A stretch of DNA of 38,016 bases from Conexibacter sp. GTDB lineage: Bacteria > Actinomycetota > Thermoleophilia > Solirubrobacterales > 70-9. The stretch is taken from positions 1 through 38,016 of the forward strand of contig JADFCZ010000042.1 of the NCBI GenBank assembly GCA_018263295.1, in the 5' to 3' direction. The notes under the pieces are model-generated. The model saw only the letters and a program-made list of their open reading frames with translations. It did not search any database and was not told where the DNA came from. The translations under genes were made by a program, and so were the position numbers. This document shows, piece by piece, positions 7,966 through 17,046 of the stretch; the stretch's first letter is position 1; each line of letters opens with the position of its first letter.

Positions 7966-9026
7966 GCGCCGCCGGCGCGTCCGGCCTCCGGGTCGGCGTG
8001 CTCGGGGCCACCGGGGCGGTCGGATCGACGGTCCTGCAGGTTCTCTCCGAGCGCAGCTTCCCCGCCTCCGAGGTCGTCCCGCTCGCCTCCGCGCGCTCGG
8101 CCGGCAAGCGCCTGCCGTATGCCGACGACGAGGTCGAGTGCCGCGAGCTGTCGGAGGAGTCGATTCAGGGGCTCGACATCGTGATCTCCTCGGCCGGCGG
8201 CGCCGTCAGCTCCGAGTGGGCGCCGCGGATCGTGGCGGCCGGGGCCGTCGTCGTCGACAACACCAGCTACTGGCGTATGCACGAGCAGGTGCCACTCGTC
8301 GTCAGCGAGGTCAACCCGGACGCGGCAGACTCACACCGCGGGCTCGTCGCCAACCCGAACTGCTCGACGATGCAGATGGTCGTCGCGCTGAAGCCGATCC
8401 TCGACGTCGCCGGGATCGAGCGGCTGATCGTCTCCACCTATCAGTCGGTCTCCGGGACCGGGAACCGGGCGATCGAGGAGCTGCGCTCGCAGTCCGCGGC
8501 CGTGCTGGCCGGCGAGGAGCCCGTCGCCCACGTCTACCCGCACCGGATCGCCTTCAACGTGCTGCCCCAGGTCGAGACCTTCAAGGGCGGCGACGACTAC
8601 ACGACCGAGGAACGAAAGATGATCGCCGAGATCCGCAAGATCCTCGGTGTCGGAACCGAGACCGGGATCTCGGCTACCTGCGCCCGCGTGCCCGTCTTCA
8701 ACGCGCACTCCGAGTCGGTCAACCTCCAGACCCGCGACGACCTCAGCCCGGAGGCCTGCCGCGAGCTGCTCGCGTCGGCGCCCGGCGTCGTCGTCCTCGA
8801 CGATCCGGCCGAGGGGATCTACCCGCTGGCCACCGCCGCGGCGGGGCGCGACGAGGTCCTGGTCGGGCGGATCCGCCGCGACGACTCGCACGAGCGCTGC
8901 CTGAACCTCTGGATCGTCGGCGACAACCTCCGCAAGGGTGCGGCGACCAACGCGGTCCAGGTCGCCGAGGTCCTCGTCGAGCGGGACCTCGTCCGCGTCC
9001 CCGACCCCGCACTGGACGCAGGCTGA
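7962..9026 (+). CDS. asd: aspartate-semialdehyde dehydrogenase
   Basis: 354 residues. Reduces aspartyl phosphate to aspartate semialdehyde with NADPH, directly after lysC in the pathway and on the chromosome. The dinucleotide-binding GATGAVGS (15-22), the catalytic Cys134 in [10 protein letters not shown], the substrate-binding [10 protein letters not shown] segment and the catalytic His region [11 protein letters not shown] are all present. Length is normal. The ATG overlaps the lysC TGA (ATGA), which points to translational coupling and balanced expression of both enzymes in the cytoplasm. Confidence 0.96.
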   Translation: MSAAGASGLRVGVLGATGAVGSTVLQVLSERSFPASEVVPLASARSAGKRLPYADDEVECRELSEESIQGLDIVISSAGGAVSSEWAPRIVAAGAVVVDNTSYWRMHEQVPLVVSEVNPDAADSHRGLVANPNCSTMQMVVALKPILDVAGIERLIVSTYQSVSGTGNRAIEELRSQSAAVLAGEEPVAHVYPHRIAFNVLPQVETFKGGDDYTTEERKMIAEIRKILGVGTETGISATCARVPVFNAHSESVNLQTRDDLSPEACRELLASAPGVVVLDDPAEGIYPLATAAAGRDEVLVGRIRRDDSHERCLNLWIVGDNLRKGAATNAVQVAEVLVERDLVRVPDPALDAG

Positions 9027-9079
9027 CCCCGCCGTTGCGGTGATTCCGCGCGCGGAGCCCGCCTGACCGGAGCATCCCG

Positions 9080-11458
9080 ATGATCGCCGCGTACGCAACG
9101 CTCGCCTTCGTCCTCGTCGCAGCCCTCTTCACCGGGCAGGCGCTCGCCGCGTTCGCGGCCGGCGCGACCCGGGAGCATCGGCTCGCGTTCAGCTGGCTCG
9201 CTCCCGCCTATGGACTCGCGGTCCTCCTCGTCGCCGCCGGGATCGCGATCCGCCTGCCGGGCCATGCGACGACGGCCGCGATCGTCCTCGGCGCCCTCAC
9301 GGTCGCCGCCGCGGTCTGGTCCTGGCCGCGGTCCGGGGGCCGTCGCGCCGCCGCCACGGTCGGCGCACCGGTGGTCGCCATCACCGTCCTCGCCGCCTCG
9401 CTCCCGTTCGCGATCGCCGGATTCGTCGGGATCCTCGGCGTCGGCCTCGTCAACGACGACATGGCCTCGCACCTGATCATCGCCGACTACGTCAGCGACT
9501 ACTCCGGCGCCGTGCCCAGCTTCATCAAGGGCGGCTACCCGATCGGTCCGCACGCGATCGTCGCCGCCGTCGCCCGCGTGGGCAGCGCCGACCTGATCGA
9601 CGTCTTCGCCGGGTTCACGATGGCGCTGGCGCCGCTGTTCGGCCTGCTCGCGATCGGCCTGCTCGGGAAGATGGGCCGGCTGCGGCTCATCGCCGGCGCC
9701 CCGCTCGTCGCCCTGACCTACCTCGGCGCGGCTTACCTGACCCAGGGCGCGTTCAAGGAGCCGCTGCAGGCGATGCTCCTGATCGGCTTCGCGCTCTCGC
9801 TCGCGGCGCTGATCGGCATGCGGACGCCGCTCGACGAGACGGTCGAGCCCGTTCCTGCCCGCCCGGTCCACCCGATCCGGCGGGTGCTGCCGGCGGCCGT
9901 GATCGCGGCCGCATCGGTCTTCAACTACAGCCTGCCGGGCCTGCTCTGGATCGGCGCGGTCGGCGTCGTCGTCGTGGCCGCGCGCTGGTTCCTGGTCAAG
10001 CCGCGCCCCGAGCTGCCCGAGAACTGGCTCCGCAAGCTCGCGCCCTATCTGCTCGGCCTGCTCCTCGTCGTCGCCGTCGCGACCGCCGGCGAGTGGAGCC
10101 GGATCGCCGACTTCAGCCGGCTCTCCGCCCTGAACCCGGACCGCTTCGGCTCCGACCTCGGCAACCTCGCGCAGGCGCTCTCGCCGCTGGAGGCATTCGG
10201 GATTTGGCCGGCCGGCGAGTTCGACGCCACCCCGACCTCGGCGGGCGCTCCGGCGATCGCCTTCTATCTCGGCGCGCTGATCGGGCTCGCGGCGCTCGTG
10301 CTCGGGCTCCTGCGCGAGCGGCGCGAGCGCGACTGGGTGTTGCCGGCGCTGCTGGTCGCGATGGCGGGCGTCTACGCGCTGGCCGCCGCCTTCAGCAGCC
10401 CCTACATCGCGGCGAAGGCGCTCGCGATCCTCGCGCCGGTCGTGATGGCGATCGCGCTCCGCGGGACGCTCGCGGGCCGCGGCGCGGCGCTGGCGCTCGG
10501 AATCGTCCTGCTCGTCGCCGCCGCCGGGTCGAGCTTCCTCGTGATCCGCAACGCGCCCGTCGGCCCCGACTCGCACGCATCCCAGCTCGAGTCCTTCCAG
10601 TCGCTGGTGGAGGACGAGCCCGTGCTCTTCCTCGGCCGCGACGACTTCATCGGCTGGGAGCTCCGCGGCTCCGGCGAAATCACCGGGATCGTCACCAACT
10701 TCTACGACGTCGAGGACGCCAGGCCGCGGTTCAAGAAGGGGGAGGGCGGGGGCGAGAAGTTCGACGTCGACGCCGTCTTCCCGGCGACGCTGGACAGCTT
10801 CCGGTACGTCCTCGCGACGACCGGCGGGCCCGCATCGGGGGTGCCGCCGCGTTTCCGCGAGGTCAAGCGGACCCAGGACTACGTCCTCTACGAGAACACA
10901 GGGCGCACCGGCAAGCGGCGGACGCTCGACGAGGGCACCGCCCCGGGCGCGGTGCTCGACTGCACCGATCCCGACCAGCGGACGGTGGCGACGGGCAAGG
11001 GCACCGCGCTCGTCTGGAACACCAAGCCCGTGATCGCGGAACCCGACGGATGGAAGCCGTCCGACACCGCGAGCGACGGGGCGCCGGCCACGATCGGGCT
11101 CGAGATCCCCGAGGCCGGCCGCTGGCTGATCTCGCTCGAGTACGACAGCCGCCGGCCGCTCATCGTCACCTCGCCCGATCTGGGGCTCGACGCGACCGTG
11201 GAGGCGAACCTCGACTTCCGCGGCGAGACGCCGACGTTCCCGGTGGCCGAGGTCCGCGTCGATGACCCGGTCGACGCCGAGGTGACCGTCGAGCCGGAGG
11301 AGCCCGGCCTGATCGGCCGCCTTCTCCGCGCTCCGAACGAGGCGCATCTTCGCTCTCTGACGGCGACGCCACTCGATGGAGGCGCCGTCGGGCGCATCCC
11401 GGTTCGCCAGACCTGTGGGAAGTACGTGGACTGGTACCGCGTCGGCGCCGTCGACTGA
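9080..11458 (+). CDS. large polytopic membrane protein, GT-C glycosyltransferase-like (uncertain)
   Basis: 792 residues, not recognised as a named family. The N-terminal 480 or so residues hold about 11-13 hydrophobic helices. The C-terminal 300 residues are hydrophilic with beta-rich stretches and probably lie outside the cell. After the third or fourth helix is NDDMASHL (Asn125-Asp126-Asp127), an acidic pair in the first large loop, and SFIKGGYPIGPHAI follows. An acidic pair here plus many helices and a periplasmic C-terminal domain is the usual architecture of GT-C enzymes that use polyprenyl-phosphate sugars; that assignment is inference. The start has a weak GGAG 6 nt upstream and lies 53 bp after asd, so it may be read from the lysC promoter. 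Confidence 0.8.
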   Translation: MIAAYATLAFVLVAALFTGQALAAFAAGATREHRLAFSWLAPAYGLAVLLVAAGIAIRLPGHATTAAIVLGALTVAAAVWSWPRSGGRRAAATVGAPVVAITVLAASLPFAIAGFVGILGVGLVNDDMASHLIIADYVSDYSGAVPSFIKGGYPIGPHAIVAAVARVGSADLIDVFAGFTMALAPLFGLLAIGLLGKMGRLRLIAGAPLVALTYLGAAYLTQGAFKEPLQAMLLIGFALSLAALIGMRTPLDETVEPVPARPVHPIRRVLPAAVIAAASVFNYSLPGLLWIGAVGVVVVAARWFLVKPRPELPENWLRKLAPYLLGLLLVVAVATAGEWSRIADFSRLSALNPDRFGSDLGNLAQALSPLEAFGIWPAGEFDATPTSAGAPAIAFYLGALIGLAALVLGLLRERRERDWVLPALLVAMAGVYALAAAFSSPYIAAKALAILAPVVMAIALRGTLAGRGAALALGIVLLVAAAGSSFLVIRNAPVGPDSHASQLESFQSLVEDEPVLFLGRDDFIGWELRGSGEITGIVTNFYDVEDARPRFKKGEGGGEKFDVDAVFPATLDSFRYVLATTGGPASGVPPRFREVKRTQDYVLYENTGRTGKRRTLDEGTAPGAVLDCTDPDQRTVATGKGTALVWNTKPVIAEPDGWKPSDTASDGAPATIGLEIPEAGRWLISLEYDSRRPLIVTSPDLGLDATVEANLDFRGETPTFPVAEVRVDDPVDAEVTVEPEEPGLIGRLLRAPNEAHLRSLTATPLDGGAVGRIPVRQTCGKYVDWYRVGAVD

Positions 11459-11463
11459 CAAAG

Positions 11464-11484
11464 GGGGTACCCCAAACATTGGGG
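11464..11484. promoter_or_regulatory. overlapping dyads between the membrane protein and the flavin oxidase
   Basis: GGGGTACCCC (11464-11473) overlaps the hairpin CCCCAA-ACA-TTGGGG (11470-11484), starting 5 bp after the upstream stop. The two mutually exclusive foldings could be a terminator for the upstream gene or an operator for the downstream one. Confidence 0.4.
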
Positions 11485-11575
11485 TAGGGGTCTGGGGTTC
11501 CCCTCGATGGCACGGGGCCGGGCCTCGAGCAGGATGGAATCGAAGTTGCTGATTCCGAAGCCGAGGAGGCCCCCG

Positions 11576-12955
11576 ATGAACCCGATCACCGAAACGACCG
11601 ACCTGAGTCCGCTCCGCGCCGAGTTCGCCGGGTCCCTGCACACCGCCGCCGATCCCGACTGGGACGAAGCACGAAGCGCCTGGAACCTGGCCGTCGATCA
11701 ACACCCCGCCGTCGTGGCGATCCCCGAGGACGCCGCCGACGTCGCCCGGGCCGTGCGGTTCGCCCGCGACCGCGGCCTTCGCGTCGCGGCGCAGGGCACC
11801 GGCCACAACGCGGCCGCCCACGGCGACCTCGACGGGGCGATGCTGATCAAGACCGAGCGCATGCGCGAGGTCCGGATCGAGCCCGCGACCCGGACGGCCC
11901 GCGTCGGCGCCGGCGTCACCTGGGGCGAGGTGGTCGGTCCGGCCGCCGAGCACGGGCTCGCCGCGCTCGCCGGCTCCTCCCACGACGTCGGCGTCGTCGG
12001 CTACACGCTGGGCGGGGGCGTCAGCTGGCTTGCCCGCAAGCACGGCCTGGCCGCGGACCGCGTGACGGCGATCGAGCTGGTCAGCGCCCACGGCGACCTC
12101 CGCGAGGTGACGGCGCTGACCGACCCGGACCTGTTCTGGGCCCTGCGAGGAGGAGGCGGCAACTTCGGCGTCGTCACGGCGATCGAGTTCTCGCTGCTGC
12201 CGATCACCGAGCTGTACGCCGGCGCGCTCTTCTTCCCGTACGAGCGTGCGGGCGAGGTGCTGGAGGCCTGGCGCCGGTGGACGGCCTCGGTGCCGGACGA
12301 GGTGACATCGGTCGGCCGGCTCGTCCAGATCCCCCCGATCCCCGACGTCCCGGAGTTCCTCCGCGGCCGTTCGTTCGCGGTGATCGAGGCGGCCTACCTC
12401 GGCAACGAGGAGCAGGCGGGCGATCTGCTCGCGCCGCTGCGGGAGCTCGGCCCGAAGATGGACACGTTCGCCACCATCGCCCCGCCGGAGCTGCTCGCCC
12501 TCCACATGGATCCTCCGGGCCCGGTGCCCGGGATGGGCGATCACCAGATGCTGGCCGACCTCGACGCCGAGTCGCTCGATCGCCTCGTCGCCGCGGTCGG
12601 TCCCGGAGCCGACTCGCCGCTGCTCTCGTTCGAGTTCCGCCACCTCGGCGGCGCGCTCGGACGCCGCGGTGAGGGGAGCGGGGCGCTCGGCGCGCTCGAC
12701 GGGAGGTTCATGACCTTCGCCGTCGGGATGCTCATGGACCCGGCGATCGTCCCGGCCCTCGAGGCGGCGTTCACCGCATCTCGCAACGCGCTCGACATCG
12801 TCGACACCGGCGGGGCCTACGGCAACTTCGCCGAGAGCCCGGTCGACCCCGAGGCGATCTACGGCGATCGGACGCTGCGCAGGCTCCGTGAGGTCCGCGC
12901 GAACGTCGACCCCGACGGGCTGTTCCTCGCCAACCACTCGATCGACGAGGGCTGA
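11576..12955 (+). CDS. FAD-dependent oxidoreductase, berberine-bridge-enzyme-like (PCMH fold)
   Basis: 459 residues. The FAD-binding PCMH domain runs from about residue 15 to 200, with RVAAQGTGHNAAAHGD carrying the His expected to bind FAD covalently, and the GYTLGGGVSWLARKHGL flavin loop. The second anchor Cys of true berberine bridge enzymes is replaced by Ser/His in LAGSSHDVG, so flavin would be held by one bond only. The C-terminal BBE-like tail ends LREVRANVDPDGLFLANHSI. Such enzymes oxidise alcohols, sugars or polyketides with oxygen; the substrate is unknown and no biosynthetic cluster surrounds it. The ATG was chosen for the GAGGAGG ribosome site a few nt upstream; an earlier in-frame ATG at 11507 adds 23 basic, non-conserved residues. 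No signal peptide is seen. Confidence 0.9.
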   Translation: MNPITETTDLSPLRAEFAGSLHTAADPDWDEARSAWNLAVDQHPAVVAIPEDAADVARAVRFARDRGLRVAAQGTGHNAAAHGDLDGAMLIKTERMREVRIEPATRTARVGAGVTWGEVVGPAAEHGLAALAGSSHDVGVVGYTLGGGVSWLARKHGLAADRVTAIELVSAHGDLREVTALTDPDLFWALRGGGGNFGVVTAIEFSLLPITELYAGALFFPYERAGEVLEAWRRWTASVPDEVTSVGRLVQIPPIPDVPEFLRGRSFAVIEAAYLGNEEQAGDLLAPLRELGPKMDTFATIAPPELLALHMDPPGPVPGMGDHQMLADLDAESLDRLVAAVGPGADSPLLSFEFRHLGGALGRRGEGSGALGALDGRFMTFAVGMLMDPAIVPALEAAFTASRNALDIVDTGGAYGNFAESPVDPEAIYGDRTLRRLREVRANVDPDGLFLANHSIDEG

Positions 12956-12983
12956 TGCCCGCCGCCACGGGTCCGTCTCGTTA

Positions 12984-12989
12984 TAGATT
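12984..12989 (+). promoter_or_regulatory. -10 hexamer TAGATT of the LuxR-type regulator
   Basis: Inside TTATAGATTC, 7 nt before GTG 12997. This sets the start downstream of the overlap-free ATG at 12955. Confidence 0.5.
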
Positions 12990-12996
12990 CGGACCC

Positions 12997-15795
12997 GTGG
13001 CGGATGGGAGCGAGGTACTGGTCGAGAGGGAGGGGGAGCTGGAGGCGACCGCTGCCGCGCTCGACGGCATCGCCGCCGGCGCCGGCACGGTGGTGTCCGT
13101 CGAGGGACCGGCCGGAATCGGCAAGAGCGTGCTGATCGCGGAGATCGCCGGCCTCGCCGCGGACCGCGGCTTCGCGGTCCATTCCGCGCGGGGGAGCGAG
13201 CTCGAGATCGATTTCGGATTCGGCGTCGTCCGCCAGCTCTTCGAGGGCGTCGTCGCCGAGGCCGGAGCCGATGCCGTTTTCGCCGGGGCGGCCGAGCCCG
13301 CCGCCGGCCTCTTCACCGCGAACGCTTCGCCCGCGGAGGCCGTGGCCGGCGGCAACGTCTCCTTCTCGGTCCTCCACGGCCTGTTCTGGATGGCCCTCAA
13401 CGTCGCCGGCGAGGAGCCGATGCTGCTCGTCGTCGATGACCTCCAGTGGTGCGATCGCCCCTCGCTCCGGTTCCTCGCCTATCTGGCACACCGGCTCGAC
13501 GGCACCCGGATCGGGATGCTGAACGGGCAGCGCTCGACCGAGCCGGGCGTCGACCCGCCGCTGATCGCGGGCATCACGGCCGAGCCGGGGGCGTTGATCG
13601 TCAGCCCGCGGCCGCTGTCGGTGGCCGGCATCGCGGCGCTGATCGAGCGACGCTTCGACCGTCCCGGCGACGCCGCGTTCAGCGACGCCTGCAGGCGGGC
13701 GTCGGGCGGCAACCCGCTGCTCGTCCAGCAGACCCTGAACGCCGTCGCGCTCGAGGGCCGCTCGCCGACCGCGCGCGACGCGGCGGCGATCACCGACCTC
13801 GGGCCGCGCGCGGTTTCGCGAACGGTCGTCGCCCGCCTGCGCGGGCTGCCGGAGGAGGCGACGGAGATCGCCCGCGCGGTCGCCATCCTCGGGGACGGCA
13901 GCGACGTCGCGACCGTCGCCCGGTTCTCGGGCCGCGAGCCGGTCGCCGTCGCGGACTCCACCGGCGCGCTGTCGCGGGTCGGGATCCTCGCGGCCCGTAC
14001 CCCGCTCGAGTTCGCCCACCCCCTCGTCCGCGACGCGATCGTCGAGGACGTGCCCCCGGGCGAGCGCGAGCTCGCTCACGCCCGCGCCGCCCGCCTGATG
14101 CAGGAGGCCGGCGCGGCGCCGGAGCGGGTGGCCGCCCAGCTCCTCGCCGCGCCCCCGGTCGGGGAGGAGTGGGCGAGCGAGGCGCTCGACCGCGCCTCTC
14201 AGGTGGCGCTGGCGAGCGGCGCCGCCGACAGCGCGGTGACGTACCTGACCCGCATGCTCGCGGAGCCGATCGCCGACGAGCGGCGCCCCGGCGTCCTGCT
14301 CCAGCTCGGGATGGCGGAGGCGGGGACCGGGAGGACCGCCGCCGCCGAGCACCTGCTCGCCGCCTATCGCGGCCTCGACGCCCCCGAGCTCCGCGTCGCG
14401 GCGGCCTACGCGCTTTCGCGGGTGCTGCTCTTCGTCGGCGAGGCCCAGCGGGCCGCCGATCTCGCTGCCGAGGCACAGCGAGAGCTGGCCGGCGCCGCCC
14501 CCGACCTGATCGCGATCGTCGAGTCGGTCGAGCTGATCTCGATCTACTTCGGCGCCGACGTCCCCGACGCGGAGGAGCGCTTCCGGCGGCTCCGGGCCCT
14601 GCCGGCCGATCCGAGCCCCGGCGAGAGCGTGCTCGCCGCGGCCGCCTCATACGACTGGCTCTACCGCGGCGGCTCGGCCGTCGAGTGCGCCGAGCTCGCG
14701 TCCTCGGCGATCGAGCTCGCGACCCAGATGGAGGTCGACACGGGTCTCGCGTGGATCGTCGCCAACGTCGTCCTCGTCGCCGCCGAGCGGCCGGAGGCGA
14801 TCGACGTCTGGGACCGGGCGCTCGCCCGCTCGCACCGGCAGGGATCGCTGTTCGGCGTCATGAGCGTGCAGCTGTGGCGCGGGTTCACCGAGCTCCACCA
14901 CGGCGAGCTCGAGGACGCCGAGCTCTCGCTGCGCGCGGGGGTCGAACAGATCCGGCTGCTCGGGGGCTCCACCCTCGAATACGCCTACGGCCTGCTCGCC
15001 TCGACGCTGATCCGACGCGGGCGGGTCGACGAGGCCGAGCGCGAGCTCAACTCGATCGATCGTCCCGAGGGAATCGGCGATGGCGCCCTCGTCTGGAAGG
15101 TCGCCGAGATCGAGCTGATGCTCGAGCGTGGCCGCAACGAGGAAGCCCTCGCCGCGGCCGAGCGCCACGTCGAGCTCTGCGGCTGGCGGGTCAATCCCGC
15201 CTTCGCCCCGGGGAGGCGCCTGCAGGCGCGGGCGCTCGCCCGGCTCGGCCGGGCCGAGGAGGCGGAGGCGGTGCTCCGGACCGACGTCGAGCTGGCCGAG
15301 AGCTGGGGTGCGCCGGGCACCGTCGGCCGCGCCCTCGCCCAGCTCGGCGAGCTCCGCGGCGCCGACGGGATCGAGGAGCTCGAGCGCGGCGTCGAGCTGC
15401 TCGCCCGATCGCCGCTGAAGCTGGAGCACGCCGTAGCCCTGGCGGCACTAGGGGGCGCGGTTCGCCGGGCCCGCCGGCCGAGCGAGGCCCGCGATCCCCT
15501 TCGCCGCGCCTACGAGCTCGCGGAGGCCTGCGGAGCGGATCCGCTCGCCGCGGCGATCCGGACCGAGCTCCACGCGACCGGCGCCCGGCCCCGCAGCGCC
15601 GCCCTCTCCGGTCCCGCGTCGCTGACCGCCTCCGAGCGCCGGGTCGCCGACCTGGCGGCGGCCGGTCAGACCAATAAACAGATCGCCCAGGAGCTCTTCG
15701 TCACCCCGAAGACGGTCGAGGTCCACCTCTCGAACGCCTACCGCAAACTCGACATCAGCGGCCGCCGCGAACTCGCGGGCGCGCTCGCAGACTAG
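12997..15795 (+). CDS. large ATP-binding LuxR-family transcriptional regulator (LAL type)
   Basis: 932 residues. An AAA/STAND-type ATPase domain comes first, with Walker A GPAGIGKS (37-44) and Walker B LLVVDDLQW, followed by PRPLSVAGIAALIERRF and GGNPLLVQQ, typical of this family. A long helical, TPR-like middle (about 400-830) follows. The C-terminal LuxR/GerE helix-turn-helix reads LTASERRVADLAAAGQTNKQIAQELFV...TVEVHLSNAYRKLDISGR. MalT-like proteins of this class use ATP and a ligand to switch on transcription; the ligand here is unknown. The GTG start is preferred to the in-frame ATG 12955 because of the TAGATT box and because the domain starts soon after. The gene is followed 7 bp later by the DUF4333 lipoprotein, with which it is probably cotranscribed. 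Confidence 0.93.
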   Translation: MADGSEVLVEREGELEATAAALDGIAAGAGTVVSVEGPAGIGKSVLIAEIAGLAADRGFAVHSARGSELEIDFGFGVVRQLFEGVVAEAGADAVFAGAAEPAAGLFTANASPAEAVAGGNVSFSVLHGLFWMALNVAGEEPMLLVVDDLQWCDRPSLRFLAYLAHRLDGTRIGMLNGQRSTEPGVDPPLIAGITAEPGALIVSPRPLSVAGIAALIERRFDRPGDAAFSDACRRASGGNPLLVQQTLNAVALEGRSPTARDAAAITDLGPRAVSRTVVARLRGLPEEATEIARAVAILGDGSDVATVARFSGREPVAVADSTGALSRVGILAARTPLEFAHPLVRDAIVEDVPPGERELAHARAARLMQEAGAAPERVAAQLLAAPPVGEEWASEALDRASQVALASGAADSAVTYLTRMLAEPIADERRPGVLLQLGMAEAGTGRTAAAEHLLAAYRGLDAPELRVAAAYALSRVLLFVGEAQRAADLAAEAQRELAGAAPDLIAIVESVELISIYFGADVPDAEERFRRLRALPADPSPGESVLAAAASYDWLYRGGSAVECAELASSAIELATQMEVDTGLAWIVANVVLVAAERPEAIDVWDRALARSHRQGSLFGVMSVQLWRGFTELHHGELEDAELSLRAGVEQIRLLGGSTLEYAYGLLASTLIRRGRVDEAERELNSIDRPEGIGDGALVWKVAEIELMLERGRNEEALAAAERHVELCGWRVNPAFAPGRRLQARALARLGRAEEAEAVLRTDVELAESWGAPGTVGRALAQLGELRGADGIEELERGVELLARSPLKLEHAVALAALGGAVRRARRPSEARDPLRRAYELAEACGADPLAAAIRTELHATGARPRSAALSGPASLTASERRVADLAAAGQTNKQIAQELFVTPKTVEVHLSNAYRKLDISGRRELAGALAD

Positions 15796-15802
15796 GAGAA
15801 CC

Positions 15803-16126
15803 ATGAACAACGCCAAGAAGATCATCGCCCTGGCCGTCGCCGTCCCGGCGCTCGCCGTGGCGCTCGCCGGCTGCAGCATCTCGATCGGCGGGGACAAGAC
15901 GATCGACTCCGCCGACCTCGAGACGGAGCTCGCCGATCAGCTCGCTCCGCAGGCCGGCGTCGATCCCGCCGACGTCAGCGTTTCGTGTCCCGAGGACCAG
16001 GAGGCCGAGGAGGGCGCGAAGTTCCGGTGCGAGCTGACCGCCCCCAACGGCGACAAGGTCCCGGTCGACGTGACCCTGACCGACGACGAGGGCGGCTTCG
16101 ACGCGGTGGTGCCGCCGCAGAAGTAG
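15803..16126 (+). CDS. DUF4333 domain lipoprotein
   Basis: 107 residues. A signal peptide with lipobox LAGC gives a mature lipidated Cys24, so the protein should be anchored on the outer face of the membrane. The mature part (about 35-107) matches the DUF4333 pattern: an acidic helix, a VSCPEDQEAEEGAKFRCEL segment with two Cys that could pair, then VDVTLTDDEGGFD. The function of this domain is not known. An AGGAG site overlaps the upstream LuxR stop (TAGGAGAACC then ATG), which indicates coupling. It converges on sdhE with only 4 bp between the two stop codons. Confidence 0.88.
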   Translation: MNNAKKIIALAVAVPALAVALAGCSISIGGDKTIDSADLETELADQLAPQAGVDPADVSVSCPEDQEAEEGAKFRCELTAPNGDKVPVDVTLTDDEGGFDAVVPPQK

Positions 16127-16130
16127 TGGC

Positions 16131-17024
16131 CTAGGCGAGCGCTGAGACCCGGTCCTCGACGGCGATCGTCGAGGCGATGTGCTTCGGCATGCCGAGCTGC
16201 TTCGGGTCGAACCCCAGCGCCAGCCCGACCAGCTGCGGGAGGTGCAGGACGGCGAGCCCGAGGTCGCGGCCGACGACCTTCGCGGCCTCCGGCTGCTGCA
16301 TGTCGAGGTTGAGGTGACAGAGCGGGCACGGCGTGACGAGACAGTCGGCGCCCGCGTCGATCGCGTCGCCGACGTGGGTGCCGGCCTGCCGCAGCGAGGT
16401 CTCCTTGTTCATCGTGATCACCGGGAACCCGCAGCAGCGGCGGGCGCCGTCGTAGTCGACGACCTGACCGCCGAGGACCTCGATGACCTGCTCGAGGTAG
16501 AGGTCGCGGTCGGGGAACTCGTCGTAGCCGAGCCGCGTCTTCGGGCGCAGCACGTAGCAGCCGTAGAACGGGCCGACGCGCAGGCCCTCGAGCGGGCGCT
16601 TGACCTTCTCGGCGAGCTTGTCGAGCCCGTAGTCCTCGACGAGGAGCCAGAGGAAGTTCTTGTTCGTGAACCCGTCCTTGTCCTTCGTGTAGGCGAGGCC
16701 CTCGCCGCTGAGCGTGTCGTTGATGTGGGAGCGGTAGGCGGAGTCGGCGTCGAGCCGCTCCTGGCACTCCGACTGGGCGCCCTGGCAGGTCGAGCAGATG
16801 TTCATCATCGACAGCCCGGTCTCCTGGGCGAGCGCGAACGTCCGCGCGTTCAGGGTGTCGGCGAGCTCCTGGTTGTGCTCGGCGATGACGCCGGCGCCGC
16901 AGCAGTTGGCGCGGTCGAGGGTGACGAGCTCGATCCCGAGGGCCTCGGCGCTGAGCGCCATCGAGCCGTGCAGCTCGGGCGTGAAGCCGCGCGAGACGCA
17001 GCCGGGCCAGTACGCAAGCTTCAT
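16131..17024 (-). CDS. SdhE/HdrB-like CCG-domain subunit of type-E succinate dehydrogenase
   Basis: 297 residues with two cysteine-rich CCG domains, as in heterodisulfide reductase HdrB and the SdhE (archaeal SdhC) subunit of type-E succinate:quinone reductases. The first domain shows PGCVSRG, NCCGAGV and CSTCQGA. The second shows YGCYVLRP, RRCCGFPV and TPCPLCHLNLD. In this family these residues hold an iron-sulfur centre, and the subunit replaces the usual heme-bearing membrane anchor. There is no transmembrane helix, so membrane contact would be peripheral. It is third in the sdhA-sdhB-sdhE operon, 22 bp after sdhB, with an AGGAG site before the ATG. A free-standing HdrB-like role is less likely given its neighbours. 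Confidence 0.88.
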   Translation of the reverse strand: MKLAYWPGCVSRGFTPELHGSMALSAEALGIELVTLDRANCCGAGVIAEHNQELADTLNARTFALAQETGLSMMNICSTCQGAQSECQERLDADSAYRSHINDTLSGEGLAYTKDKDGFTNKNFLWLLVEDYGLDKLAEKVKRPLEGLRVGPFYGCYVLRPKTRLGYDEFPDRDLYLEQVIEVLGGQVVDYDGARRCCGFPVITMNKETSLRQAGTHVGDAIDAGADCLVTPCPLCHLNLDMQQPEAAKVVGRDLGLAVLHLPQLVGLALGFDPKQLGMPKHIASTIAVEDRVSALA

Positions 17025-17046
17025 TGATCGCTCCTGTGGTTGGTGT

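Noticed and set aside
8819-12937. A 1372-codon open frame on the minus strand
   Set aside because: It is the antisense of asd, the GT-C-like protein and the flavin oxidase. Its translation is Arg/Asp/Glu/Gly-rich low complexity without domains, as expected opposite G/C-biased genes.
13446-15677. A 743-codon plus-strand frame inside the LuxR-type gene
   Set aside because: Arg-rich shadow frame; the other frame holds Walker A, Walker B and the LuxR helix-turn-helix.
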